The notes under the pieces are model-generated. The model ran no database searches. It was not told where the DNA came from and was given only the letters and a program-made list of their open reading frames with translations. Shown here one piece after another: positions 8,489 to 16,693 of a stretch of 64,000 nucleotides of DNA. Numbering within the stretch: the stretch's first letter is position 1; each line of letters begins with the position of its first letter. This stretch comes from Pseudomonadota bacterium (GTDB lineage: Bacteria > Pseudomonadota > Gammaproteobacteria > Burkholderiales > JABEVD01): the NCBI GenBank assembly GCA_021802545.1, contig JAJZRS010000014.1, positions 1-64,000 on the forward strand, in the 5' to 3' direction. The translations under genes and the position numbers were made by a program.

Positions 8489-8500
8489 GAGCATATGCTC
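8489..8500. promoter_or_regulatory. 12-bp perfect palindrome in rubrerythrin leader
   Basis: GAGCATATGCTC is self-complementary across all 12 bases. It sits close to the predicted transcription start and 25 bases before the rubrerythrin ATG. It could be a repressor operator; no specific regulator is recognised. Confidence 0.35.
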
Positions 8501-8525
8501 TTGACCATGCAAAGGAGAACAGGAA

Positions 8526-8999
8526 ATGAAACCATCGCCTACCCTGAGGAACGTCGAATCCGCCTTCGCCGGCGAATCGATGGCCCACATCAAATACCTC
8601 TATTTCGCCATGCAGTGCCGACGTTCGGGTGATGCCGAGACAGCGAAAGTGTTCGAGGGAACCGCAGCGCAGGAAATACGCCATGCCTTCGGCCACCTCG
8701 ATCTGCTCTATCCTCAATTGTCCCCGGCAGCCTGCCTGGAAATGGCGATAGAGGGAGAAACCTACGAGTACACCGAGATGTATCCTTCGTTCAGGCGGAT
8801 CGCCGAGGAAGAAGGAAGGCTGGACGCAGTGTCCGAGATCGACGAGCAGATCGCCGAATCGAAGGATCATGCGCAGCGATTCAGTTCGACGCTGAAGATG
8901 GCGGAAAAACGCTTTTCCGCCTTGGCGAAGGTCGAGGAGCGTCACGCTGCCCATTATCGGGCGACGCTCGACAAGATTTCAACCGGGAGAGCATCATGA
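8526..8999 (+). CDS. Rubrerythrin (diiron peroxidase domain only)
   Basis: Ferritin-like diiron protein of 157 aa that reduces hydrogen peroxide. Iron-ligand helices include [39 protein letters not shown] and [10 protein letters not shown], with the paired Glu/His ligands visible. The C-terminal rubredoxin domain of classical rubrerythrin is absent; rubredoxin is instead encoded by the next gene, overlapping by ATGA. SD AAAGGAGAACAGGAA precedes the ATG. Likely part of an OxyR-controlled peroxide-reduction chain. Confidence 0.93.
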   Translation: MKPSPTLRNVESAFAGESMAHIKYLYFAMQCRRSGDAETAKVFEGTAAQEIRHAFGHLDLLYPQLSPAACLEMAIEGETYEYTEMYPSFRRIAEEEGRLDAVSEIDEQIAESKDHAQRFSSTLKMAEKRFSALAKVEERHAAHYRATLDKISTGRAS

Positions 9000-9160
9000 A
9001 GAAATGGCAATGCGTGGTATGCGGCTTCGTTTACGACGAGGCGATGGGAATGCCCGAAGAGGGGATCAGCCCCGGGACGCGTTGGGACGACATTCCGGAG
9101 GGCTGGAATTGTCCGGACTGCGGCGTGGCGAAATCTGATTTCGAAATGGCCGAAATCTGA
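8996..9160 (+). CDS. Rubredoxin
   Basis: 54 aa, too short for the ORF track. The two CxxCG knuckles that bind one iron are [13 protein letters not shown] and [14 protein letters not shown]. It overlaps the rubrerythrin stop (ATGA) and lies 3 nt before the reductase gene. It should carry single electrons from the FAD reductase to rubrerythrin, replacing the fused rubredoxin domain of classical rubrerythrins. Confidence 0.96.
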   Translation: MKKWQCVVCGFVYDEAMGMPEEGISPGTRWDDIPEGWNCPDCGVAKSDFEMAEI

Positions 9161-9163
9161 ACC

Positions 9164-10270
9164 ATGGAACCCATCGTGATCGTGGGGGCGGGTCTCGCCG
9201 GCTACCAGTGCGCCAAGGAGGTCAGGCGCCTTGACGAGACCGTTCCCCTCCTCATCGTCGCATCGGATTCCGGAAATTACTATTCCAAGCCCATGCTTTC
9301 GAATGCGTTCGCATCGCAAAAGACGCCGGATGCCCTCGTTCTCAAGGGATCGGTGAAGATGGGGGAGGAACTTGGCGCCCAGATTCTGCCCTATGCCGAG
9401 GTGGATGCGATTTTTCCGGAGGATCGCGAGATTTCTGTCCGAGGGAGGAGAATCGGCTATTCGAAGCTGGTCTTGGCCCTGGGGGCCGACCCGATCATGC
9501 TTCATGAAGGCGCCTTTTCAATCAACGATCTTGCCGATTATGCGAAATTCAGGCAGGCGCTCGATGGGAAGAACAAGGTGGCCATTCTCGGGGCGGGTCT
9601 GGTCGGCTGCGAGTTCGCCGATGATCTGAGCAGAGCGGGATTTGTCGTCGATGTGTTCGATATCGCGGACCGTCCCCTGGGACGCCTCGTTCCGCCCGAA
9701 TGCGGGCACTGGATCGAGCGTTCATTGAAAGTGAACTGGCATTTCAATGCGAAAATCTCGAAGATCGAAAAGGGGAATATCCATCTCGAAGACGGGTCGG
9801 TCATTGAAGCCGAAATCGTTCTTTCCGCAGTCGGACTGAAGCCCAGGACGAAGCTCGCCATCGATGCGGGAATCGAAGTGGGTCGTGGCATCCGCGTCGA
9901 CCGTCATCTCGAGACGAGCGCGAAAGAGGTTTATGCGATCGGCGACTGCATGGAAGTGGAAGGGACGGTGCTGCCTTTCGTGATGCCCATCATGCATGCT
10001 TCCAAGATTCTCGCGGCGAATCTTCTCGGGAAGCGGGAGAAGCTTGTCTATCCCGCCATGCCCGTGGTCGTCAAAACGCCTTCATGCCCGCTCGTGGTTT
10101 CTCCCCCGAAACCGGGGGCAAAGGGGCAATGGCAGTCCGAATCCGGTCAGGACGGCGTGAAGTCCGTGTTTGTCGGGGATGACGGGAAAATGCTCGGCTT
10201 TGCGCTTTGCGGCAAGGCCGTGTCCGAAAAGAACGCACTGGCCAAGGAGCTGCCGGGAATCCTTTCCTGA
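9164..10270 (+). CDS. NAD(P)H:rubredoxin reductase-like FAD oxidoreductase
   Basis: 368-aa two-dinucleotide-domain flavoprotein. The FAD-binding Rossmann motif is at the N-terminus (IVIVGAGLAGYQCAKEVRR), the NAD(P)H-binding motif is in the middle (VAILGAGLVGCEFADDL), and the second FAD motif is EVYAIGDCMEV. Length and layout match rubredoxin-NAD+ reductases (RubB/AlkT type). Placed directly after rubredoxin, it completes an NAD(P)H to rubredoxin to rubrerythrin to peroxide chain. Confidence 0.9.
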   Translation: MEPIVIVGAGLAGYQCAKEVRRLDETVPLLIVASDSGNYYSKPMLSNAFASQKTPDALVLKGSVKMGEELGAQILPYAEVDAIFPEDREISVRGRRIGYSKLVLALGADPIMLHEGAFSINDLADYAKFRQALDGKNKVAILGAGLVGCEFADDLSRAGFVVDVFDIADRPLGRLVPPECGHWIERSLKVNWHFNAKISKIEKGNIHLEDGSVIEAEIVLSAVGLKPRTKLAIDAGIEVGRGIRVDRHLETSAKEVYAIGDCMEVEGTVLPFVMPIMHASKILAANLLGKREKLVYPAMPVVVKTPSCPLVVSPPKPGAKGQWQSESGQDGVKSVFVGDDGKMLGFALCGKAVSEKNALAKELPGILS

Positions 10271-10295
10271 GCTATGCTGTAGGAAAGGAGGGCCT

Positions 10296-10928
10296 ATGTT
10301 CTCAGACAGATCCGATGCGGCAAGAAAGCTCGCAAAAGCGCTGGTGAAATACAAGGGAAAGCACCCCCTCGTGCTCGCCATACCCAGAGGCGCCGTTCCC
10401 ATGGGACAAATCATCGCTGAAGAGCTTCAAGGGGAGCTCGACGTCGTTCTGGTCAGAAAGCTGAGATCCCCTTACAGCCCGGAATTCGCAGTGGGATCCG
10501 TGGACGAGACGGGCTGGAGTTATGTCGCCGACTATGCGGCAAGGGAAGGGGCGGGCCCTGAATACATCGAGCGGGAAAAGCAGATTCAGCTCGAGATTCT
10601 TGCGCAAAGGCGCGCGAAATACACTCCGCCTGTGGACCCGGAGGGGCGCATCGCCATCGTCGTCGACGATGGACTCGCCACCGGCTCGACCATGATTTCT
10701 GCGCTGCATGCGCTGCGCTCGAAGCATCCCGCTGTCCTGGTCTGCGCTGTGCCTGTCTCGCCGCCTGACACGCTGGAAAAAGTGAAAAAGCTTGCGGATG
10801 AAACCGTTTGCCTCGAAACTCCGGAATATTTCCAGGCGGTCGGGCAATTCTACGGCAGCTTCCCTCAGGTGGAAGACGAGGAAGTGATGACGATATTGAA
10901 GAAATTTCATGAAAAACAGCTACGCTGA
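10296..10928 (+). CDS. Phosphoribosyltransferase family protein
   Basis: 210 aa with the PRPP-binding loop IAIVVDDGLATGSTM and an early LAIPRGAVPMG segment. This is the type I PRTase family of putative phosphoribosyltransferases found near stress genes, not a known purine or pyrimidine salvage enzyme. Start ATG 10296 has a strong SD (GGAAAGGAGG); the longer ORF-track start lies inside the reductase gene. The substrate base is unknown. It is the fourth gene of the rubrerythrin operon and overlaps the cupin gene by 20 nt. Confidence 0.82.
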   Translation: MFSDRSDAARKLAKALVKYKGKHPLVLAIPRGAVPMGQIIAEELQGELDVVLVRKLRSPYSPEFAVGSVDETGWSYVADYAAREGAGPEYIEREKQIQLEILAQRRAKYTPPVDPEGRIAIVVDDGLATGSTMISALHALRSKHPAVLVCAVPVSPPDTLEKVKKLADETVCLETPEYFQAVGQFYGSFPQVEDEEVMTILKKFHEKQLR

Positions 10929-11265
10929 CATCCCCGCCTACGTCACCCGTGACGGCTCGCTGATCCGGGAACTGATGCACCCGCAAAGCCATGGAAACCT
11001 GAATCAGAGCCTGGCGGAGGCAAGCGTTTCAGTCGGCATGGAAACGCTGCTGCACAGGCATCTGAAGAGCGAGGAGCTCTACCATGTCACCCAGGGAGAA
11101 GGGGAGATGACGCTGGGGCAATCGGTTTTCCTCGTTGCAGAGGGCGACACCGTCTGCATTTTTCCGGGGAATCCCCACAAGATCAGAAATACCGGAAAGG
11201 TCGAACTCAAGATTCTCTGCGCATCGTCGCCGTCTTATTCACACGAGGACACCGAGCTGCTCTAG
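10909..11265 (+). CDS. Cupin-domain protein
   Basis: 118-aa single cupin barrel. Cupin motif 1 is LLHRHLKSEELYHVTQGEGEM (metal-ligand His, His, Glu) and motif 2 is DTVCIFPGNPHKIRN. Related to mannose-6-phosphate isomerase-like cupins; the ligand is unknown. It overlaps the phosphoribosyltransferase gene by 20 nt. Its stop shares the four bases CTAG with the stop of the convergent GNAT gene. Confidence 0.82.
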   Translation: MKNSYADIPAYVTRDGSLIRELMHPQSHGNLNQSLAEASVSVGMETLLHRHLKSEELYHVTQGEGEMTLGQSVFLVAEGDTVCIFPGNPHKIRNTGKVELKILCASSPSYSHEDTELL

Positions 11266-11780
11266 TAGCGCCAATCGCGCCGCAACAGGGCATGCAGCGA
11301 CATGTCGCGGAAGCATCCCTTCCAGAAGCCGAATTCGCGCATGACGCCTTCCGTTCTGAAGCCGAGCTTCGTAAGCACCCTGATCGATGCAGCATTGTCC
11401 GGATAGGTGAGGGCGTTGATCCGGTTGAGTCCCATCGAGAGAAAGCCGTATCCGAGCAGCGCTATCAAGGCTTCGGTCATGATGCCGCGTCCCCAGTATT
11501 CATGGGCGAGGTCGTATCCCAGCGAAGCAGAATAGTGCTCCTGGTTGATCGAGAAAATCCCGCAGCTTCCGATGATTTTTTCGCTTCCTTTCGGCACGAT
11601 GCCGAGCCGGCCGATGGCGATGAATTGATCGAGCAGCTTTTCGGCCTGCGCCGGCTCGGTCATGGTTTCGACTTCGTAATATCGCGTCACTTCGGGATTC
11701 GAAAAGATCGCAAGGAAAGTCTCCAGATCGTCCTTCTGCAGCGGTCTCAGCACCAGCCTTTCCGTCGTAAGGGTGATCAT
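11262..11780 (-). CDS. RimJ/RimL-type GNAT N-acetyltransferase
   Basis: 172 aa. The opening TERLVLRPLQKDDLETFLAI is typical of RimJ/RimL/SpeG-like GNATs. The acetyl-CoA loop region is EYWGRGIMTEALIALLGYGF and the end is NAASIRVLTKLGFRTEGVMRE. It would acetylate a protein N-terminus or small amine; the acceptor is not evident. Its start overlaps the stop of the upstream GGDEF-EAL gene by 4 nt, so the two are probably co-transcribed. Confidence 0.85.
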   Translation of the reverse strand: MITLTTERLVLRPLQKDDLETFLAIFSNPEVTRYYEVETMTEPAQAEKLLDQFIAIGRLGIVPKGSEKIIGSCGIFSINQEHYSASLGYDLAHEYWGRGIMTEALIALLGYGFLSMGLNRINALTYPDNAASIRVLTKLGFRTEGVMREFGFWKGCFRDMSLHALLRRDWRY

Positions 11781-14700
11781 TTCCAGCGCTTTCCGGAAAG
11801 CACGAGCTTCTCGAGGTCCTCTGCCGGGACGGGTTTAGAGAAAAGATAGCCTTGCGCGTAATCGCATCCCATGGCATCCAGCAGATCAAGCTGATCGGGC
11901 GTCTCCACGCCTTCTGCGACGACCTTCATTCTGAGCTTGTGCGCCATGACAACGATCGCTTCGCAGAGCGTCGCATCGTTCGGATCCGATGTCATGTCCC
12001 GGACGAAGGACTGGTCGATCTTGATGTAATCGATGCTGTAGCGCTTGAGGTAGGAGAGGGATGAATAGCCCGTCCCGAAGTCGTCGAGGGAGATCTGCAG
12101 CCCGGCTTGACGCATTGCAAGCAGGCGTTCCATCGTGCTGCTTTCGGTATCGAGGAGCAGCCCTTCGGTGATTTCGATGGCGATGCGATTTCCTTCCAGA
12201 TCGATCGCTTTCAGGTAATCCGTCCAGGAACCGAAATGGTCGGCGACGCTGTGGAACTGGGCCGGAGATGCATTGATGCTGATCTGGAAATCCAGGGAAT
12301 CGAGACGCTTGGCAAGATTCGCCGCTTCGCGGAATACCCAGTTGCCTATTTCGACGATCATGCCTGTTTCTTCGGCGAGCGGAATGAAATCCAACGGGCT
12401 GATCATGCCGCGCTCGGGATGCTCCCAGCGCAGCAGGGCTTCCGCCTTGTAGGCGAGGCCCGAGGCAAGATCGACGATGGGCTGGTAATGGATCCTGAAC
12501 TGACCTTCGACGAGTGCAATGCGCATGTCGCTGGCCATCCTGAGACGCTTGAGCGCTTCTTCCTGGAGTGCGGGCGTGAAATAGCTGAAGCGGTTGCGTC
12601 CCTTGTTTTTTGCGACATACATGGCCTGATCTGCATTCTTGATCATGCTGTGCGCATCCGATGCGTCGTTCGGATAGAAGGTGATGCCGATGCTGGCGGA
12701 AATGTAGGCGGTTTCTCCTTCGAGATGGAAGGGATTTGCTATCTTATGAATGATTTCCTGGGCCACGCGCTCGATTCTCGTCTCGTCGGTCAATCCTTCG
12801 AGAATCACGGTGAATTCGTCGCCGCCCAGGCGCGCCACGGTATCCGATTCCCTCACGCAGGAAATGATGCGGCGGGCCGCCTCGACGAGCAGCTCGTCGC
12901 CGACATGGTGGCCAAGCGTGTCGTTGACCTCCTTGAAGCGGTCGAGATCGATGAAGAACAATCCAAGCGCAGTATTGTTTCTTTGGGCTTTCTTGATTTC
13001 ACGCTCAAGCTGCTCACGGAACATGTTGCGGTTGGGCAGCTCCGTGAGGGGGTCGAAATTGGCCTGCCGCCAGATCATTTCCTCGGATTGCTTTTTCTTG
13101 GTGATGTCTGAAAAAAGCGCAACGCGCTGGCGCACCTGGCCTTCTTCGTCGTATATGGTGCTGATGGTCATCCATTCTGCGATCAGTTCGCCGTCCTTGC
13201 GCCTGTCCCATATCTCGCCTTGCCATTCGCCCGTGTCGGAAAGAGATTGCCACATTTCCCTGTAGAATTCGCTGTCGTGGCGGCCGGAGCTCAGGATGTT
13301 CGGGTTCCTGCCGAGCACTTCCTCTGCCGTGTAGCCGGTGAGCCTGATGAAAGCGGGGTTGACTGCGATGATGCGGTGCTGGGCGTCGGTCACTGTCAGG
13401 GCTTCGTTGATATTCTGGAACACAGTCATCGCCAGCTTCTTTTCCTCGTCCTGGCGCTTGTGCTCGGTGATGTCCCTGCAGAAGACGAAGAAGCGCCCCC
13501 CTTCCATCGGCCAGAAGCTGGCGACGACTTCGACCGGCCAGACCGTGCCGTCCTTTTTTCTGTGCAAGGATTCGAAGCGATCGTAACCGTTTTTCATCAC
13601 GGTTTCCATGTGCACCGCAGTGTCTTCGGGGCTTTCCTTCGCCTCCAGGTCTGGAATGCGCATGGCAAGCAGCTCTTCATGGCTGTATCCTGAAATCTTC
13701 GCATAGGTGTCGTTGGCTTCCAGGAGCTGTCCGTTCATGTCGACCACCCAGAATCCCTCGGCCGAGGTTTCGATAACGCCCCTGTAGCGCGCTTCCCTTG
13801 TGGCAAGCTGGCCTTCCATGCGTTTCCTGTCGGTAATATCGCGAACAACGCTGAGGATGCGCACATCTTCCCCGATTTCGATGATCCTGGCATTGACCTC
13901 GACCGGGATGATGGTGCCGTTCTTGTGCGCATGGGCCGATTCGAAGATGGCGTGGCCGTTTCTTTTGACTTGGGTAACGCGTTCAGACACCCTTCCAGCG
14001 TATTCCGGCGAATCGAATTCGGAGATGCTCCTGCCAGTCATTTCATCCTTCCTGTAACCCAGCTTCTCGTGCCAGGTTCGGTTGATGTCCATGATCTGGC
14101 CGCTTTCAGCGAGCAGCAGCATGCCGTCGCTGGCTTCGTCGAAAAGAATCTGAAGCTTGCGCTCGCTTTCCGCAAGACCCCTGGCGTATGCTTCGCTCTT
14201 TTTGAATTCGGAAAGGATTTTTCGGGTGACCGATGCGACGAACAGGGAGATCAGGGCAGCAAGACCGCCGATCAGCCACCAGATGCTGTAGATGCTGGAA
14301 GCCGATTTGTTGGCTGCTTTTCTGGCAAAGAACGCGGCTTTTTCTCCAGCAAAGGCGACGACGTAATCGGTGTCGCCGTTGACCGCCAGAAAGATGCGCT
14401 CTCCTTCGTCAGCGACAAGCTGCTTTGCTTCGTTTCGTTGGCCGTGCGAAATGAGGGAAATGATCCGTGCCCTCATGAGTCGCCACTTGCCGAGTTCCCC
14501 GTCGATCTGGTCGAGGCGGTTCATGTCGCCGAGAAAGGCTGAGCGCACCGTTTTGAAGTCGTTTGTGATCTTGTCGTCGAGAGCGACCGTCTCGGAGGCG
14601 ATCTGTGCATGCTTCTCAGGGTCTTCGTAAAGGAGGAGACCCATCATGTGATTGCGCATCTTGTAGATATTGGTCTGCGCATCCCTTGCGGCGTTGCTGA

Positions 14701-14848
14701 CCAGGAAGGGGTGGTTGTAGAGATCGTTCGAGATCGACTGGAGGCCATCAATGGTCGAGACGATCGCCCATCCCAGCCCGACGATGAGCGTCAGGATGAC
14801 GGCATAGGTCAGGGATATCAGAAGACTGAGGTTACCCGCCTTGGGCAT
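11777..14848 (-). CDS. Membrane PAS-GGDEF-EAL c-di-GMP signalling protein
   Basis: 1023 aa. An N-terminal TM helix, a periplasmic helical sensor and a second TM (YSIWWLIGGLAALISLFVA) precede three PAS/PAC units (PAC ends near DITDRKR, DITEHKR, DITKKKQ). GGDEF follows with an intact RLGGDEF and an upstream RxxD inhibitory site (RESD). The EAL domain keeps EALLRW, EITEG, DDFGTGYSSL, KIDQSF, AEGVET and AQGYLFSKP, so both cyclase and phosphodiesterase sites look complete. Net activity cannot be told from sequence. Confidence 0.93.
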   Translation of the reverse strand: MPKAGNLSLLISLTYAVILTLIVGLGWAIVSTIDGLQSISNDLYNHPFLVSNAARDAQTNIYKMRNHMMGLLLYEDPEKHAQIASETVALDDKITNDFKTVRSAFLGDMNRLDQIDGELGKWRLMRARIISLISHGQRNEAKQLVADEGERIFLAVNGDTDYVVAFAGEKAAFFARKAANKSASSIYSIWWLIGGLAALISLFVASVTRKILSEFKKSEAYARGLAESERKLQILFDEASDGMLLLAESGQIMDINRTWHEKLGYRKDEMTGRSISEFDSPEYAGRVSERVTQVKRNGHAIFESAHAHKNGTIIPVEVNARIIEIGEDVRILSVVRDITDRKRMEGQLATREARYRGVIETSAEGFWVVDMNGQLLEANDTYAKISGYSHEELLAMRIPDLEAKESPEDTAVHMETVMKNGYDRFESLHRKKDGTVWPVEVVASFWPMEGGRFFVFCRDITEHKRQDEEKKLAMTVFQNINEALTVTDAQHRIIAVNPAFIRLTGYTAEEVLGRNPNILSSGRHDSEFYREMWQSLSDTGEWQGEIWDRRKDGELIAEWMTISTIYDEEGQVRQRVALFSDITKKKQSEEMIWRQANFDPLTELPNRNMFREQLEREIKKAQRNNTALGLFFIDLDRFKEVNDTLGHHVGDELLVEAARRIISCVRESDTVARLGGDEFTVILEGLTDETRIERVAQEIIHKIANPFHLEGETAYISASIGITFYPNDASDAHSMIKNADQAMYVAKNKGRNRFSYFTPALQEEALKRLRMASDMRIALVEGQFRIHYQPIVDLASGLAYKAEALLRWEHPERGMISPLDFIPLAEETGMIVEIGNWVFREAANLAKRLDSLDFQISINASPAQFHSVADHFGSWTDYLKAIDLEGNRIAIEITEGLLLDTESSTMERLLAMRQAGLQISLDDFGTGYSSLSYLKRYSIDYIKIDQSFVRDMTSDPNDATLCEAIVVMAHKLRMKVVAEGVETPDQLDLLDAMGCDYAQGYLFSKPVPAEDLEKLVLSGKRWK

Positions 14849-14906
14849 GGATTCGCGAAACCCGCTTTAAATTATGAAATAATTATGAAAGATTGCGGCT
14901 CCCTGT

Positions 14907-16163
14907 TCAAGGCTGTCTTCTTTCCATGGCTGCTGCGAAGAAGCCGTCCGTGCCGTGCCTGTCCGGCCTCAGCTCGAGATATTTTCCCGTGTCGAGTTCG
15001 ATGTGCTGGCCTTTCAGTATCTCGGATGCGTCGAGCAGCCTGAAATCGGGATGGGATTCGAGAAAATGGGAAACGATGGCCTGGTTTTCTTCCTGCAAGA
15101 TGCTGCACGTCGCATACACGATCCTCCCGCCGGGCTTGACCAGAACGGACGCGCCTTCGAGTATGGAAGACTGCTTTTTCCTGAGTTCGTCCAGGGAATC
15201 TTCCGACTGGCGCCATTTCAGGTCGGGATTGCGGCGCAATGTGCCCATGCCGCTGCAGGGCGCATCGACCAGCACCCTGTCGATCTTTCCGGAGAGCCTT
15301 TTCACCCGGATGTCGTTTTCGTTCTGTATCCATTGCGGGGTGACGTTTGAAAGTCCGGAGCGCTTGAGGCGGGGAGAAAGCTTTTCCAGCCTTTTCTCGG
15401 AGACATCGAAGGCATAAAGCCTGCCCGTGGAGCCCATCAGCGCACCGAGCATCAATGTCTTGCCGCCGGCTCCGGCGCAGAAATCGACGACCATTTCCCG
15501 CCTTTTCGGCGAAAGCAGGAAACCGAGGAGCTGGCTCCCCTCGTCCTGGACTTCCACCTTGCCTTCCAGGAAGAGCGGATTCTCGTTGAGCGGGAACTTG
15601 TCCTTGATGCGTATGCCTATCGGGGAATACGGGGTCGCTTCTCCGCCGATTATCGCTATCGCTTCTTCACGTTTTGTCTTGATCGTGTTCACCCTGAGAT
15701 CCATGGGCGCTTTCTGCTGCATGGCACGGCCCAGGGAAAGGATATCCTCGGTGCTCATGTGCTGCTTCAGCTTCGCGACGACCCATTCCGGCAGATCCGC
15801 TCTTGCCTCGAAGGGGAGCGCGTCAAGCGCGATCGCCTTGATCGACGCAAGCCATTTTTCCTCCGGCTCGGAAAGATAGGGATGGAGTTCCTTGAGGTTC
15901 ATGCCCTCTATCCTGGACAGCCAGGCGAGAACCAGTTTCCTGGGGGTGCCCTGCTCTCCGGATTTTTCGATCAGGTGATCGATCATCATTTTCCTGCGCA
16001 GGATGGAGAAGGCGGCTTCAGCTGCAAAAGCGCGCTCCGATTTGCCTGCCCTGGTTTCCTGGAAGAAGCGGCGCAAGGCCACGTCAGCAGGCTCCTTCAT
16101 CGGGAGCAGCCTGCGCAAGGCCTCGACGGTCAGGTCGATGCGCATTCCGTTCAGTTTTTTCAT
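14907..16163 (-). CDS. rsmB: RsmB-family rRNA (cytosine-C5) methyltransferase
   Basis: About 418 aa. The N-terminal NusB-like helical domain (VALRRFFQETRAGKSERAF) is followed by a NOP2/Sun SAM methyltransferase domain: SAM motif VVDFCAGAGGKTLML, catalytic PCSGMGTLRRNPD and the second Cys in YATCSILQEEN. This fits Sun/RsmB, which makes m5C967 in 16S rRNA, but RsmF-like activity cannot be excluded. Start taken at MKKLNGMRIDL; the longer ORF-track start has no family support. Confidence 0.85.
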   Translation of the reverse strand: MKKLNGMRIDLTVEALRRLLPMKEPADVALRRFFQETRAGKSERAFAAEAAFSILRRKMMIDHLIEKSGEQGTPRKLVLAWLSRIEGMNLKELHPYLSEPEEKWLASIKAIALDALPFEARADLPEWVVAKLKQHMSTEDILSLGRAMQQKAPMDLRVNTIKTKREEAIAIIGGEATPYSPIGIRIKDKFPLNENPLFLEGKVEVQDEGSQLLGFLLSPKRREMVVDFCAGAGGKTLMLGALMGSTGRLYAFDVSEKRLEKLSPRLKRSGLSNVTPQWIQNENDIRVKRLSGKIDRVLVDAPCSGMGTLRRNPDLKWRQSEDSLDELRKKQSSILEGASVLVKPGGRIVYATCSILQEENQAIVSHFLESHPDFRLLDASEILKGQHIELDTGKYLELRPDRHGTDGFFAAAMERRQP

Positions 16164-16288
16164 TGGATTCGATATCAGAATAATTGGAGGATTGTACCCC
16201 ATTCGGCTTGCCGGATTGAACGCGCGCAGCAGCTTGGGGTCAAACAGGTAAATGCCGAACGACCTGTATGTGAAGGGAGGTGAGAATA

Positions 16289-16687
16289 ATGAGAAGAATG
16301 ATTGCCTTAGTTTTCTTGCTGGTTTCGCTTGTGCCGTCTGCCTTTGCTAGCGTGGGTGAGGTGAGGATAATCTCTCCCGCCAACGGGGCTTCGGTGGATT
16401 CTGATGCCCAGTTTCACGTCGTTTTTATGGCCAAATTCGACGGCACAGGAGACCATGTCCATTTGTATGTGGACGGGAAGGGACATGAAACCTTGCGCAA
16501 TCGGGCCATCAGCCGGACGGTGGATACCTATAGCGGCGGGAAATGGAAAGAAGTCAGCCGCGAAATCGATGGGAGGAAAGCTATGGGCCCGCTTGCGCCC
16601 GGCAAACACCGGCTGTGCATTGGCGTCGTCGACAGTTCGCACAAGCCTACCGGTCTTGAAAAGTGCATCAACGTCGTTTCGAAATGA
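16289..16687 (+). CDS. Secreted small beta-sandwich protein, unknown function
   Basis: 132 aa. A clear Sec signal peptide (IALVFLLVSLVPSAFA) precedes a compact domain with strands EVRIISPANGASVDS, HVHLYVDGKGHE and PGKHRLCIGVVDSS. This looks like a bacterial Ig-like/cadherin-like periplasmic domain. The start ATG 16289 is favoured by GGGAGG 8 bases upstream over GTG 16280. Transcribed divergently from rsmB. No specific function is recognised. Confidence 0.72.
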   Translation: MRRMIALVFLLVSLVPSAFASVGEVRIISPANGASVDSDAQFHVVFMAKFDGTGDHVHLYVDGKGHETLRNRAISRTVDTYSGGKWKEVSREIDGRKAMGPLAPGKHRLCIGVVDSSHKPTGLEKCINVVSK

Positions 16688-16693
16688 ATGGAC

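Noticed and set aside
12107-13111. 334-aa plus-strand ORF
   Set aside because: Antisense to the GGDEF-EAL gene.
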